NCBI GenBank assembly: GCA_965205055.1
Contig: OZ242030.1
Span: 310,001-374,000, forward strand
Length of the DNA: 64,000 bases
Source of the DNA: CBDBBY01 sp965205055
GTDB lineage: Bacteria > Pseudomonadota > Alphaproteobacteria > Rhodobacterales > Rhodobacteraceae
Direction: 5' to 3'
The position numbers and the translations under genes are program-made. How positions within the stretch are numbered: position 1 is the stretch's first letter; every line of letters begins with the position of its first letter. Shown one piece after another: positions 9,012 to 18,607 of the stretch. The notes beneath the pieces were generated by a model. That model was not told the DNA's origin and searched no databases. It saw nothing but the letters and a program-made list of their open reading frames with translations.

Positions 9012-10362
9012 TTGCCTCTGCCTCGATGAACTTCATTGGATTGACCATATTGCCGTCTACAACGATCTCGTAGTGGAGATGCGGGCCTGTTGAAGCCCCT
9101 GTTGATCCCATACCACCAATTTGCTGATTGCGCGATACCGATTGCCCTTTATGGACGTAAATTTTTTCAAGGTGCGCGTAGATGCTCGAAATTCCGCCCA
9201 AGTGCTGCACTCTGACCATCAACCCGTAGTTCCCGTTGCGCCCGGCGAATGTGACGATTCCGTCTCCAGTCGCTCGGATCGGCGTTCCCGGCGGGGCGGC
9301 CAAGTCGATGCCGTTGTGCATCTGGAACTTTCCTGTAACCGGGTGGGATCGCATCCCGAACCCTGATGTGAAGTTGTGCCGCGCCGGTACGGGATGTCCG
9401 AACGGCGTTCCGCGGTAGTAGACCCTGTAGATATGGAGTTGGTTCGCGAGGTCGATCAATGAATCAACGCCGGCTCCGCTCGGGAAAACTCCGTTCGTGT
9501 CAAGGTCGGCGGGAATTGGCTCGGACGGTCCGCCTTGGCCGCGATAAACTTCTTTCGTAGCTTGCTCCAAATCCTCGATCGACACGCCGGCGGACTGGAA
9601 TACTTGCTCCAGGTCCGACGAAACCGCGACTACGACGTCCAGAATTTCCGACACGATTTGTTCCGATTGTCTTCGCCTCAGATCCGCGCTCTCTTTCAGT
9701 TGCGAATTCTCCTCGGCCAAGTCCTTTATCTCGCTTCTTGCAGCCTCAAGACTTTCCACAGTTCCGTCGACTGCGTCGAACAGCGCTTCCATGCGCCGCG
9801 CAGCAATTGAGTCTGACGGCAATTCTCGGTTTGAAGGTTCACTTGCGGGAATCGAATAATCGCCGACAAATGCGGGGCGGCTGGATGCGGCCGCATCGCG
9901 CGCGGCGGTGATACGTCTGTATTCGATGATATGCTTCCGGAGTTCGGCCAGTTCGACAGATTGGTCGAACGCGAAATCAAACAGCGTTTCGCCCCAGTCC
10001 CGATATCTGGCGTTCGATTGAAGCAATTCTTCTGATTCCGATTCCAGTTGAATGACCCGTTCGGCGAGATCCGTCTGGAATTGCCTGCCGGCATTGTCGG
10101 CCGCAGGCCGGACGATGCTGACGACCGCAATCGAGGTCGCCGCCACGATCCACGCGATAAGAACTGCTGAAGCCGATAGAATCACGGCTTGCGATTTGGC
10201 TCCCAATCGAACAATGCGGGTTCGATCCCCTGACGAGATTGTCAGCATCTGTTCCCGCAGGGCGAAGCGCGACTTATCGCCGACGACTGCAGGCCGCATG
10301 TCGTTCCGCGTTCCCTCATCCGGTATGGACGGTTGAATGTGATCTGAGTTGGATGCCCGCAT
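8992..10362 (-). CDS. Membrane-anchored M23 (LytM-type) peptidoglycan endopeptidase
   Basis: This is a bitopic cell-wall hydrolase of 456 residues. The first 57 residues are cytoplasmic, one transmembrane helix follows (about 58-83), then a long coiled-coil region with many acidic and glutamine residues (about 90-270), and a C-terminal M23 domain. The zinc-site motifs are present: HNGIDL (first His and Asp) and PHLHYE (HxH), with GMRSHPVTGK in between the usual groove loops. These are the residues needed for DD-endopeptidase activity, so the enzyme is probably catalytic and not a degenerate LytM activator. The overlap with the bactofilin gene and its cytoplasmic N-terminus fit a bactofilin-guided enzyme such as LmdC of budding alphaproteobacteria. 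The start ATG lies in the 158-bp gap divergent from the AsmA-like gene. Confidence 0.92.
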   Translation of the reverse strand: MRASNSDHIQPSIPDEGTRNDMRPAVVGDKSRFALREQMLTISSGDRTRIVRLGAKSQAVILSASAVLIAWIVAATSIAVVSIVRPAADNAGRQFQTDLAERVIQLESESEELLQSNARYRDWGETLFDFAFDQSVELAELRKHIIEYRRITAARDAAASSRPAFVGDYSIPASEPSNRELPSDSIAARRMEALFDAVDGTVESLEAARSEIKDLAEENSQLKESADLRRRQSEQIVSEILDVVVAVSSDLEQVFQSAGVSIEDLEQATKEVYRGQGGPSEPIPADLDTNGVFPSGAGVDSLIDLANQLHIYRVYYRGTPFGHPVPARHNFTSGFGMRSHPVTGKFQMHNGIDLAAPPGTPIRATGDGIVTFAGRNGNYGLMVRVQHLGGISSIYAHLEKIYVHKGQSVSRNQQIGGMGSTGASTGPHLHYEIVVDGNMVNPMKFIEAEANVYQQE

Positions 10363-10520
10363 GAATTGGCCACTTTATGGACCGTGAAGCTCGCACTATA
10401 CTCACGCGGATACAGGATTCAACTGGAATTGAAGTTGATGAGCTCAATTCAACTGCGTTGCCCGTGTCAGGAAACTGCGCGGCGGGATCAGAATGCTGAG
10501 GACGACGGTTTGGCACTCGC

Positions 10521-13500
10521 ATGAGCGGCAAGTCCGGACTGCGCGGGATAGGCAGGCTGATTCGGCACTCATTGCTTGGCCTTCTGGCGTTTGTTGTCGC
10601 GGCGGTCGTTTTGACGATTGGGGTGTTGCTGACCGATACGGTCACGGCTCCGATATGGGTTCAGGACGCGGCGAACGAGCGCATCAGGGGCGCAATCGGA
10701 AATTCCGATGTTTCAACAGGGAAAATCACCCTGGCATTCGAGCCGTTCAAATTCAGCTTGGTTCTGCACATTCACGATATCTCCATAACGGATCCGGAAG
10801 GCGCGCCGTTGGCGGATTTGCAGGATATTCGCGTCAACGCCGGCGTAATGGGACTGCTGGAAGGGAACGTCGAGATCGAGGAAATTGCCGCGAACCAGAT
10901 CGACATCTGGTTGCCGCCCGCGAGTGCTGCCGATCTCGAGTCGGGCTCAGAATCAGTTGCGGCGGAGATTCCGTTTGTTCGGAATCAATCGTTCGGAGAT
11001 CCTGCTCTTGTGCAGGACATGCTGAATCAGGGCATCGGTCGCAAGCTGAGAACAATATCGGTTGCGCGGCTCGACCTCCGCTCACCGGCCGCGGAACCGC
11101 GTGACTGGAGAGTTCGCAACGGCCTGATCGCTTTTGATCGAAATCAGAGCGGAATTTCCGCTCGAGCGGATTTCGAGATCGGTCGAGGCGACAGCGAAAT
11201 GCTGCCTTTCTCCGTTTCGGCCTCATCCGTTTCAGGGCCGTCGGGCATGTCGATCAAGCTTGATTCGACTGAAGTCGACGCCATCCGAATTGCCAGCCGT
11301 CTGTTCAGTCTGGATTCGCCGATAGCGGCCGAACTTCCTGCGGTCGGCGCGCTGGAGGTCGATTTCAATCCGCAAGGCGAAATGATGCGGGCGAGCGCTT
11401 CAATCAGGATTGACGCGGCATCGATCAAGCTGCAGGACGAGCGCGATCCGCTTGAGATTCGCTCCGCAAGCACGCGGGTCGAGTTCGATCCCGAATCTGA
11501 TCGTTTCGATATTGCGTCGCTCGAGATTGATTCGAATGCGGCGTTGATCAATGCCAAAGGCCATGCGTATCTGAACGGCGGAGGACCGGCCGGACCTGTG
11601 ATCGAAGGAAGTCTCAACTTTGAAGATGCTGTAGCCGATGCCTTGGGCGCATTTGAATCGCCCGTCCGGAGCCTCGCCGGAGTTCTGGATTTCAGGCTCG
11701 GCATTTCTCCCTTGAATCTGGAGGTCATGAGGCTTTCGCTGAAGCAGGCCGAATCGACGCTGACGGCAAAGATAAGCCTCTCCTCTACCGAGAACGGTTG
11801 GAGCGTTCGGTCCGACTTCCATGCGGACACGCTTCCGAAATCGGATCTAATCGCGATGTGGCCGGTTCTGCTTGTTCCGAACACCAGAGAGTGGATGCGC
11901 AGAAATTTCTTGGAAGGAGAAGTCCATGATGTCAACGGGGCGCTGCGGATCGATCCCGGTTCTCGACCCAGTCTGCTGGTGACTTACAAATTCGCCGACA
12001 TGCGTCTGCATTTTCTAGGCGAGCTTCCTCCTGTCGAGGACGGCGCAGGATACGGCGTGATCACGCTCGGCGATGCGTTCGTCAGCCTTGAAAAGGGCGT
12101 GATCGCATTTCCGGATTCGGAGTCTGTCAACCTGTCGGGCTCCAGCTTTACGATCCCGGATTCGAATGACCCGCGCGTTCCTGCCCGGATCGGGCTTAAG
12201 GTGTCCGGACCGATCATTCCGATTTTGTCCGTTTTGAACCGGCGGCCGCTGCAGCTGCTCGACAAGGGCGGAATTCGCAGCGATTTCGCAACCGGAGTCG
12301 CGAGCGGAGATGCGGAATTGAGATTTCCTCTGTTGAAAGACCTCGCGCTTGATGACGTGGAAGTTGCGGTTTCAAGCACTTTGGAAAACGTCGTCGCAGC
12401 GGACTTGTTCGGAGGCAAAGCCTTTCGTGCGGAGCGGCTCGAAGTCAGCGCAGACAGTGCCGAATTGTCCGTTTCCGGCAACGGGCGCTTGGGGAATCTT
12501 CCGGTCTCGGGCGCATGGACCAAGCGGTATGCAGGCGATAGCGGCAGGGAAAGCGAACTCAGGGGCAGCATGGAGCTTTCCAACGCTTTTCTTGAAGAAT
12601 TCGGCATCCGGCTCCCGGGCGATTCGATTTCCGGAGTCGGGACGGCCAGTTTCGAAATGAAGTTGGATCTGGAGTCGGAGCCGGCATTCACGGTCATGTC
12701 CGATTTGCGCGGCATCGGTTCGGATTTGCCGGCCCTCAACTGGAGCAAGCCTCGGGAAGCCGAAGGAGCGTTTGTCCTGGAAGGCGTGCTGTCGGAACCG
12801 ATGGCCCTCAACAGGATTGCGCTTTCCGCAAGCGGCCTGAGCGCGGCCGGAACAGCGCGAATGAGGAAGGGCGGAGGGCTCGAGCAAGCAAAGTTCGAAT
12901 ATTTTCGCATCGACGACTGGTTGGACATTTCCTTGGAATTGCGAGGCTCGGAGTCGCTGGCCATTACCGGCGGATTTCTCGATTCCAGCCTTGTTGCGCC
13001 CGCAGTTCGCGGTACCGAGGATGGCGCCGCCGTCGTCGTCGAAGCCGATGGAACGCCTGTAAGCGTCAAACTTGATCGGGTGAAAGTATCGAATTCCATC
13101 GAATTGTCCGATTTCAATGGAGAGTTGAGTTTCGGCGGCGGCGTCGAAGGCCGCTATGCCGCCTCGATCAACGGACGCGCCGATTTGATTGGGACGATCG
13201 CGCCTTACGAAGGCGGGTCCGCAATCAACATTCAGTCCGAAAATGCCGGAGATGCGCTTCGCGCGACCGGAATCATACAAAACCTGCACGGCGGGTCGCT
13301 TAGGATGAGGCTTCTGCCGCTGGGCGAAAATGGCGGGTACCGAGGGCGCGTCATAATTGATGAATCGAGAATCAAGGACATGCCTGCGCTTGGCGAATTG
13401 CTCAATTACGTCAGCGTCGTGGGTATACTCGACCAGTTTGCCGGAGAAGGGATCCATTTTTCCGAAGTCACGGCGGATTTCGAAATCGGCGAAGAAGGCA

Positions 13501-13793
13501 TAGAGGTCACGCAAGGAATTGCGATGGGACCGTCTATCGGCATCACGATGGTCGGCAACTACGATTTGGCGAGCGAGAGCATGGACATGGAGGGGATGGT
13601 CACGCCGTTTTTCGCACTGAACCAGCTTGTAGGCGCGATCACGCCGCTTCCGGAATTGTTCGGAATCAAGAAGGGCGAAGGTTTCGGCGGAATCTATTTC
13701 ACCTTGAGCGGACCTGCGGCGAGTCCGGAAGTTCAGATCGATCCGAGCTCTGTCCTGACTCCCGGCGTGCTGAACAGAATATTCAGGCGATAG
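10521..13793 (+). CDS. AsmA-like / DUF3971 inner-membrane-anchored protein (YhdP-type)
   Basis: This large protein of 1,090 residues has one N-terminal membrane helix (about 14-36) and a long, beta-rich periplasmic body. It opens like DUF3971 proteins (LTDTVTAPIWVQDAANERIR, then beta repeats). It ends with an AsmA-like C-terminal domain: VVGILDQFAGEGIHF, ITMVGNYDLASESMDM, LFGIKKGEGFGG and a terminal LTPGVLNRIFRR. Members of this family (YhdP, TamB, AsmA) form grooved bridges that help move phospholipid to the outer membrane. That role is family knowledge and is not shown by the sequence itself. It is divergent from the M23 gene and precedes queA by 17 bp, so the two may share a transcript. 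Confidence 0.87.
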   Translation: MSGKSGLRGIGRLIRHSLLGLLAFVVAAVVLTIGVLLTDTVTAPIWVQDAANERIRGAIGNSDVSTGKITLAFEPFKFSLVLHIHDISITDPEGAPLADLQDIRVNAGVMGLLEGNVEIEEIAANQIDIWLPPASAADLESGSESVAAEIPFVRNQSFGDPALVQDMLNQGIGRKLRTISVARLDLRSPAAEPRDWRVRNGLIAFDRNQSGISARADFEIGRGDSEMLPFSVSASSVSGPSGMSIKLDSTEVDAIRIASRLFSLDSPIAAELPAVGALEVDFNPQGEMMRASASIRIDAASIKLQDERDPLEIRSASTRVEFDPESDRFDIASLEIDSNAALINAKGHAYLNGGGPAGPVIEGSLNFEDAVADALGAFESPVRSLAGVLDFRLGISPLNLEVMRLSLKQAESTLTAKISLSSTENGWSVRSDFHADTLPKSDLIAMWPVLLVPNTREWMRRNFLEGEVHDVNGALRIDPGSRPSLLVTYKFADMRLHFLGELPPVEDGAGYGVITLGDAFVSLEKGVIAFPDSESVNLSGSSFTIPDSNDPRVPARIGLKVSGPIIPILSVLNRRPLQLLDKGGIRSDFATGVASGDAELRFPLLKDLALDDVEVAVSSTLENVVAADLFGGKAFRAERLEVSADSAELSVSGNGRLGNLPVSGAWTKRYAGDSGRESELRGSMELSNAFLEEFGIRLPGDSISGVGTASFEMKLDLESEPAFTVMSDLRGIGSDLPALNWSKPREAEGAFVLEGVLSEPMALNRIALSASGLSAAGTARMRKGGGLEQAKFEYFRIDDWLDISLELRGSESLAITGGFLDSSLVAPAVRGTEDGAAVVVEADGTPVSVKLDRVKVSNSIELSDFNGELSFGGGVEGRYAASINGRADLIGTIAPYEGGSAINIQSENAGDALRATGIIQNLHGGSLRMRLLPLGENGGYRGRVIIDESRIKDMPALGELLNYVSVVGILDQFAGEGIHFSEVTADFEIGEEGIEVTQGIAMGPSIGITMVGNYDLASESMDMEGMVTPFFALNQLVGAITPLPELFGIKKGEGFGGIYFTLSGPAASPEVQIDPSSVLTPGVLNRIFRR

Positions 13794-13810
13794 AGGCAGC
13801 AGGCCGCCGC

Positions 13811-14884
13811 GTGGAACTGTCCGAATTCGAGTTCGAGCTTCCCGAGGAGCTCATTGCGCTTCGGCCTGCAACTCCGCGCACGGCCTCCAAGCTTCTGGTT
13901 TCGGACGGGCTGACTTTCAAAGACCGGAGCGTGTCCGATCTTCCGAATCTCCTCCGAAGCGGAGATCGACTCGTCATGAATGATTCCAAAGTCATTCCGG
14001 CGCAGTTGTCCGGCACAAGAATCAGGACCGCGCCGGGCGGGCGCGATTCTTACAAATCAAGCGTGTCGCTGATTCTCGTCCGCAAAATGGATGGAGCCAA
14101 GTGGGCTGCTCTCGCAAGGCCCGCGAAGCGCTTGCAGCCCGGCGATGCGCTACGCTTCAGAAACGGGCTGACCGCAATTGTCGAAGCTCGCGACGGCCCC
14201 GAGTGCACAATCGAATTTGAACTTCGCGGGTCCGATCTTGTCGATGCGCTGGAAATTGCTGGATCCGTCCCGCTCCCCGAATACATAGCCCGGCGTCGGC
14301 CGCCGGACCAGCGCGACAAAGCTGATTACCAAACGGTGTTCGCTTCGCGGCCCGGCGCAGTCGCCGCGCCGACCGCCGCGCTGCATTTCGATGATGCTTT
14401 GATGGCAAGGCTTCGTGCAAAGGGAATCGGCATCACGTTTCTGACGCTGCATGTCGGTCCCGGCACCTTTTTGCCGGTCAGATCAAAGAACATCGAAGAT
14501 CACGCGCCGCAAGCCGAGTGGGGCGAAGTTTCGGAGGGCGCGGCAGCCGAGATCAATGCGACCAGAAAGCGCGGCGGCCGCGTCATTCCGGTCGGAACGA
14601 CCTCTTTGAGGTTGCTTGAGACCGCGTCCGCGGCCCGTGGCGAGGTGCGCCCGTGGCAGGGCTTGACCGATTTATACATTCGTCCCGGATACCGGTTCAA
14701 TGTGATCGACGGCTTGATGACCAACTTCCACTTGCCGGGGTCCAGCCTCATCATTCTGGTTTCGGCGCTGGGAGGTGTCGCGCGAATCAAGGAATTGTAC
14801 GCGCATGCGATCAAGAGACGGTACAGGTTCTACTCCTATGGCGACAGCTCCCTTTTGCTGAATTGCGCGGAAATGGGCAACTGA
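13811..14884 (+). CDS. queA: S-adenosylmethionine:tRNA ribosyltransferase-isomerase
   Basis: QueA transfers and isomerises the ribosyl part of SAM onto preQ1 at tRNA position 34, giving epoxyqueuosine. The 357-residue protein starts with GTG at 13811 and has the family opening ELSEFEFELPEELIALRPATPR. Other conserved stretches are LVMNDSKVIPAQLSG, PLPEYIARR, YQTVFASRPGAVAAPTAALHF, ITFLTLHVGPGTFLPVR and the C-terminal FNVIDGLMTNFHLPGSSLI. Length and motif order are normal. It follows the AsmA-like gene closely on the same strand. The next gene (MFS transporter) starts 59 bp later. Confidence 0.96.
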   Translation: MELSEFEFELPEELIALRPATPRTASKLLVSDGLTFKDRSVSDLPNLLRSGDRLVMNDSKVIPAQLSGTRIRTAPGGRDSYKSSVSLILVRKMDGAKWAALARPAKRLQPGDALRFRNGLTAIVEARDGPECTIEFELRGSDLVDALEIAGSVPLPEYIARRRPPDQRDKADYQTVFASRPGAVAAPTAALHFDDALMARLRAKGIGITFLTLHVGPGTFLPVRSKNIEDHAPQAEWGEVSEGAAAEINATRKRGGRVIPVGTTSLRLLETASAARGEVRPWQGLTDLYIRPGYRFNVIDGLMTNFHLPGSSLIILVSALGGVARIKELYAHAIKRRYRFYSYGDSSLLLNCAEMGN

Positions 14885-14943
14885 ACGTCGAATTTCGCCT
14901 TCCGTGAAAAATTCGTGGTGCAATATGGCTCAGTTCGACTGGG

Positions 14944-16227
14944 ATGTTGGCCATGCTTCAGGTCGTAAAACTAAACTGGGCTCTCCTTATCGGAATACTC
15001 CTTCTTATGCTCGGAAACGGCGTCCAAGCGACGCTGCTCGGGGTTCGCGGCGCCGTGGAAGGATATACGACCTTCACAATGTCGATCATCATGTCCGGTT
15101 ACTTCATAGGATTTCTCGGCGGATCAAGGCTGGCCCCTCAATTGATCAAGAGGGTCGGGCATGTCAGAGTATTCGCAGCGCTCGCATCGCTCATTTCCGC
15201 CGTCATGATACTGTACGCGGCGTTTCCGTCGGCAACTTTTTGGACCGTGCTTCGCATCATAATCGGCTTCTGCTTCTCAGGCGTTTATGTGGTCGCCGAA
15301 AGCTGGCTGAACGACAACTCCACGAACCAAACGCGCGGGCAAGTGCTTTCCGTTTACGTGATCGTCCAATTGCTAGGCATCGTCAGCTCCCAAGCCTTGC
15401 TCAATTTCGGCGATCCGGGCGGATATTTCCTTTTTGTCATTTCGTCGGTCCTTGTTTCGATCGCGTTCGCTCCGATCCTGCTGTCGGTCTCGCCCGCGCC
15501 GTTGTTCGAGACGGCGAAGCCGATGTCCGTGCGGGAACTCGTGCGGGCATCGCCGCTCGGAGCGACGGGCGCATTCTGCCTCGGCGCGCTTTTTGCCGGT
15601 CTTTGGGGCATGAGTTCGGTTTTCGGGACCCAAGTCGGTTTGACCGTTCGGGAAATTTCGATCTTCGTGGCGGCCATTTATTTGGGCGGAATGATCTTCC
15701 AGTATCCTGTCGGCTGGTTTTCGGACCGTTTCGACCGCCGGAAGATCATTTTGGTCATGGCCGCGATTTCCGCGATTTCCGCTTTGATCGCAGCCATGTC
15801 GTTCGGGATTTTCACCGCGCTGATCGGAGCGGCGATAGTTATCGGCGGCATGGTCAATCCGATGTACACCTTGGTTATCGCCTATTCGAACGACATGCTT
15901 GAGCCCGAAGACATGCCTGCGGCGGCGGGCGCTCTGATCTTCCTGCACGGGCTCGGGGCGGCCGGGGGACCGCTTGTGGTCGGCTGGATCATGACCCTTG
16001 TCGGACCTGTCGGATTTTTCGTGTACATCGCGGCGGTCATGGCCTTTCTCGCTTTCTTCACACTCTTCAGGATGGCATTGCGCCCGGCGGTCTCTGATCA
16101 AACGACGGGCGCATACACGCCGGTCGGCCCGACCATAACGCCGGTTGCGATGGATATGGTTCAAGAAATTGCAATTGAGACCCAGCAGGAAGAGGAATCC
16201 GAGGATCAGGAGCAATCCAGCTCCTGA
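14944..16227 (+). CDS. Major facilitator superfamily transporter (YcaD-like)
   Basis: The 427-residue protein has about twelve hydrophobic segments, the first starting near LNWALLIGILLLMLGNG. Features typical of the YcaD group of MFS proteins are GYFIGFLGGSRLAPQLIKRVGH (cytoplasmic loop 2-3), the conserved YVVAESWLND after helix 4, and the second-half signature GWFSDRFDRRKI. The C-terminus is cytoplasmic, acidic and glutamine/serine rich. The substrate cannot be told. The start may be the ATG at 14944 or the one three codons later. A perfect 7-bp inverted repeat (CAGGAGC/GCTCCTG) spans the stop codon, but no T tract follows, so it is not a clear terminator. Confidence 0.88.
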   Translation: MLAMLQVVKLNWALLIGILLLMLGNGVQATLLGVRGAVEGYTTFTMSIIMSGYFIGFLGGSRLAPQLIKRVGHVRVFAALASLISAVMILYAAFPSATFWTVLRIIIGFCFSGVYVVAESWLNDNSTNQTRGQVLSVYVIVQLLGIVSSQALLNFGDPGGYFLFVISSVLVSIAFAPILLSVSPAPLFETAKPMSVRELVRASPLGATGAFCLGALFAGLWGMSSVFGTQVGLTVREISIFVAAIYLGGMIFQYPVGWFSDRFDRRKIILVMAAISAISALIAAMSFGIFTALIGAAIVIGGMVNPMYTLVIAYSNDMLEPEDMPAAAGALIFLHGLGAAGGPLVVGWIMTLVGPVGFFVYIAAVMAFLAFFTLFRMALRPAVSDQTTGAYTPVGPTITPVAMDMVQEIAIETQQEEESEDQEQSSS

Positions 16228-16535
16228 CCACAGTCAACGCAAACACGGGATCGAAGGGACTCGAATGCGGCCGCTTCCCTGCCGCGCTGACGGCTTCGGA
16301 ACCGCCAAATCATCCGGCGAACGGGCGTGCATGCGACAGTTTGGATGAGAAACATTTTTTGTCGTGACCCGCGGTATTGCCGAATTAAATCAAACAACAT
16401 ATGTAGCAGCGCGTAATCGCTCAACTCCAACATAATCCAAGGGTGCCAATGGAATCCAAGCGCTCTTAAGGTCGGAACGCAACTGGAATGCGCGACTCGC
16501 CGGGAGAAGCGGGCAGCGCGGTTACGGGGAAATCG

Positions 16536-17120
16536 ATGGACGGTGAATTCAGAACGAACTTTGTCAGGGAGCCCGTAAACCCTCGAAACCATTCAGCGCT
16601 CGTTTTGAACGCTGACTTCCGGCCGCTTTCCTACTTTCCGCTTTCCCTTTGGAATTGGCAGGAGTCCGTCAAGGCAGCTTATTTGGATCGGGTGGACGTG
16701 CTCTCCGAGTACGACGAAGTGGTGCGTTCGCCCTCAACCGAGATCAGGCTGCCGTCGGTCGTGGTGCTGAGGGAGTACGTCAAGCCCTGCAAAACGGCCG
16801 CGTTCACGCGGTTCAATCTGTTCCTGCGCGACGAATTCACTTGCCAATACTGCGGCAGCGCCAGCGAACTGACTTTCGACCATGTGATTCCGCGCTCTCT
16901 CGGCGGGAAGACCGTCTGGGGAAATGTCGTCGCGGCATGCGCGCGGTGCAATTTGGCGAAAGGGGCGCGGCTGCTCAGCGAATGCGCCTTGACCTTGAAA
17001 AGGCCGCCAGTCGAGCCCAGTCCCGAAATGCTATTGAACAAAGGCCGGAAGTTTCCGCCGAACTATCTTCACGAGAGCTGGCTGGATTTCCTCTACTGGG
17101 ATGCCGAACTGGAGGAATAA
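16536..17120 (+). CDS. HNH endonuclease family protein
   Basis: The 194-residue protein belongs to a conserved HNH family found in nearly all alphaproteobacteria. I placed the start at the ATG at 16536 because GGGGAA lies at ribosome-binding distance and the N-terminus then matches relatives (…SALVLNADFRPLSYFPLSLW). Earlier in-frame starts exist at 16488. The HNH core shows a zinc-type CQYCGS, then LTFDHVIPRSLGG with the catalytic His, then GNVVAACARCNLAKG with Asn and the second Cys pair. The C-terminus FPPNYLHESWLDFLYWD is also conserved. The cellular role is not established. It stands alone, convergent with dsbB. Confidence 0.9.
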   Translation: MDGEFRTNFVREPVNPRNHSALVLNADFRPLSYFPLSLWNWQESVKAAYLDRVDVLSEYDEVVRSPSTEIRLPSVVVLREYVKPCKTAAFTRFNLFLRDEFTCQYCGSASELTFDHVIPRSLGGKTVWGNVVAACARCNLAKGARLLSECALTLKRPPVEPSPEMLLNKGRKFPPNYLHESWLDFLYWDAELEE

Positions 17121-17472
17121 GCGGCGTCGGCTTTCGCGGGCGCGGCATTGATTCGCGACCGGGCTGCGGCGCACGCGCTGCAGCCCGTACGCTGTCAGCT
17201 GGATTGCATGAATCTTGCCGCAGCGGCCATGATTGGCTGCGGCGCAAGGTGGAGTTCCATGCCGATTGGCGGGATTTGGACAAAACCGTCCGCAATCCGC
17301 GCGTATGGCGCATAGCGCTGGTCAGTTTCAACGGCTTGCAGGCGGCGGCGATGATCTCTCCCGACCGCCGAACAGGCCGGGCCGAAGCGCGTCCGACAAG
17401 GCAGTCTTCTCCGTTTGCCCAAGACATCGTGCCGAGGTTTTTGAGCTCCGGAGAGCGCGCATATTTTCGTTA
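17121..17472. other. Intergenic stretch with no gene seen
   Basis: About 350 bp lie between the convergent HNH and dsbB genes. Frames crossing it are G+C-driven and lack conserved motifs, so I see no supported gene. An arginine-rich frame on either strand can be drawn but has no counterpart that I recognise. Confidence 0.4.
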
Positions 17473-17967
17473 TCAGCGTTCGCGGTCCGGAGCAGTCGCA
17501 CCCGATCGCGGGCGGCAGCGAAGAGAGACTATCCAGACTCCGACCAGAAGCAACGAAAGAATCCCGTTCCATGCGGCCATGGACAGGCCAAGAAAGCTCC
17601 AGACGACTTCGTCGCAAAGAACGACGGGCTGAGCAGCGCTGAAGTCAAGCAAATTCGCTCCCGACGTCATCTCCAGCGGGGTCGCCGAACATGCTTCCAA
17701 CCCTTTCCACCACTTGTATTCGACGCCTGCGTGGTAAAAAGCGACCGCAGCGCTCGCGGCGGCCGCGAGCGCTCCCGCCCAAGCAAGTTTCGGAACTCCG
17801 AATATCAGGACCGCCGCGCCGACCGCGACCGCTGCCGCGTGAGGCCAGCGTTGCCAAATGCACAGCTGGCAAGGAGCCAAGCCGCCCAGATATTGAAATC
17901 CCAGCGCGGCGATAAGCAAGAGGGCGGAGCCGGTCGCGGCTGCGATGACCAAATGACGCGAGTTCAT
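17473..17967 (-). CDS. dsbB: Disulfide bond formation protein DsbB
   Basis: This inner-membrane protein of 164 residues would reoxidise DsbA and pass electrons to quinone. Its start is the ATG at 17965-17967, overlapping the stop of the upstream DedA-type gene as ATGA. Hydrophobic helices are visible at about 5-28, 40-60, 65-85 and 130-150. The first redox pair is C33-x-x-C36 in APCQLCIW. The second periplasmic pair is in LEACSATP (about 91) and VVLCDE (about 117). The pattern and length fit DsbB of alphaproteobacteria, where the gene often follows a DedA/YqaA gene. Confidence 0.92.
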   Translation of the reverse strand: MNSRHLVIAAATGSALLLIAALGFQYLGGLAPCQLCIWQRWPHAAAVAVGAAVLIFGVPKLAWAGALAAAASAAVAFYHAGVEYKWWKGLEACSATPLEMTSGANLLDFSAAQPVVLCDEVVWSFLGLSMAAWNGILSLLLVGVWIVSLRCRPRSGATAPDRER

Positions 17968-18542
17968 ATTAGCTCGATTGCAAGATATGATCCGACAAGA
18001 AGAATGGCCGCCAGAGTGAGCAGGAGTCCGAGCCTTGCTTCGATGAATTCTCTTACCGGCTCTCCGAATCGCCAGAGAAGCGCTGCGATTATGAAGAATC
18101 GAGCGCCGCGGGCAATGATGCTGGAAATCACGAATACCTGAAAGTTCAAGCCTGTCGCTCCGGAAAGTATTGTGATCACTTTGTAGGGGAAGGGCGTGAC
18201 GCCTGCGAAAAGCACCGCCCAAGCTCCGTATTCGTTATAGCTTTCCGCGAACCGGGCGAAATGCCTTTCGTAGCCGAAGAACTCCAAAATCGGCGCTCCC
18301 AAAGCATCGTAAAGTTGAAGTCCGATAAGATATCCCAGCACCCCGCCCGCGACTGAGCTTGCAAGACAGACTGCGGCGATAATGTAGGCTCTGCCTGGCG
18401 CCGCAATGATCATCGGAATCATCAGCAGGTCTGGCGGAATCGGGAATACCGAGCTCTCCAGGAAACTCACCAGCGCGAGTGCAAGCAATGCATGCCTGCT
18501 TCGCGCAAGCTTCATCGTCCAATCGTAGAGTTGCCTGATCAA
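17964..18542 (-). CDS. DedA/YqaA-family integral membrane protein
   Basis: The 192-residue polytopic membrane protein has the SNARE-associated/VTT-domain hallmarks: an FLESSVFPIPPDLLMIP re-entrant motif near residue 30, G-x-x-x-GYLIG, and FAGVTPFPYKVITILSGA. Such proteins are now linked to lipid or undecaprenyl-phosphate flipping, but the specific function of this subgroup is not known. The frame starts with TTG (IRQLYDWTMKLARSRH), which aligns with relatives that begin at the same place; no better ATG exists until residue 10. It overlaps dsbB by 4 nt (ATGA), so the two are translationally coupled. Confidence 0.85.
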   Translation of the reverse strand: MIRQLYDWTMKLARSRHALLALALVSFLESSVFPIPPDLLMIPMIIAAPGRAYIIAAVCLASSVAGGVLGYLIGLQLYDALGAPILEFFGYERHFARFAESYNEYGAWAVLFAGVTPFPYKVITILSGATGLNFQVFVISSIIARGARFFIIAALLWRFGEPVREFIEARLGLLLTLAAILLVGSYLAIELI

Positions 18543-18607
18543 TTCGCGCGGTCCGCTAAATTGAGGCTAGGCGTTCGACAACGGATCCGGGTTCGCAACA
18601 CGTCCGC

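Noticed and set aside
16207..16226. Perfect 7-bp inverted repeat CAGGAGC/GCTCCTG at the MFS stop codon as a terminator
   Set aside because: No T tract follows and the stem is short; it may be coincidental.
16206..16592. Minus-strand frame ending CVDCGQELDCS, suggestive of a DksA-type zinc finger
   Set aside because: Only one cysteine pair, the rest is unlike TraR/DksA, and it overlaps the MFS and HNH gene ends in antisense.
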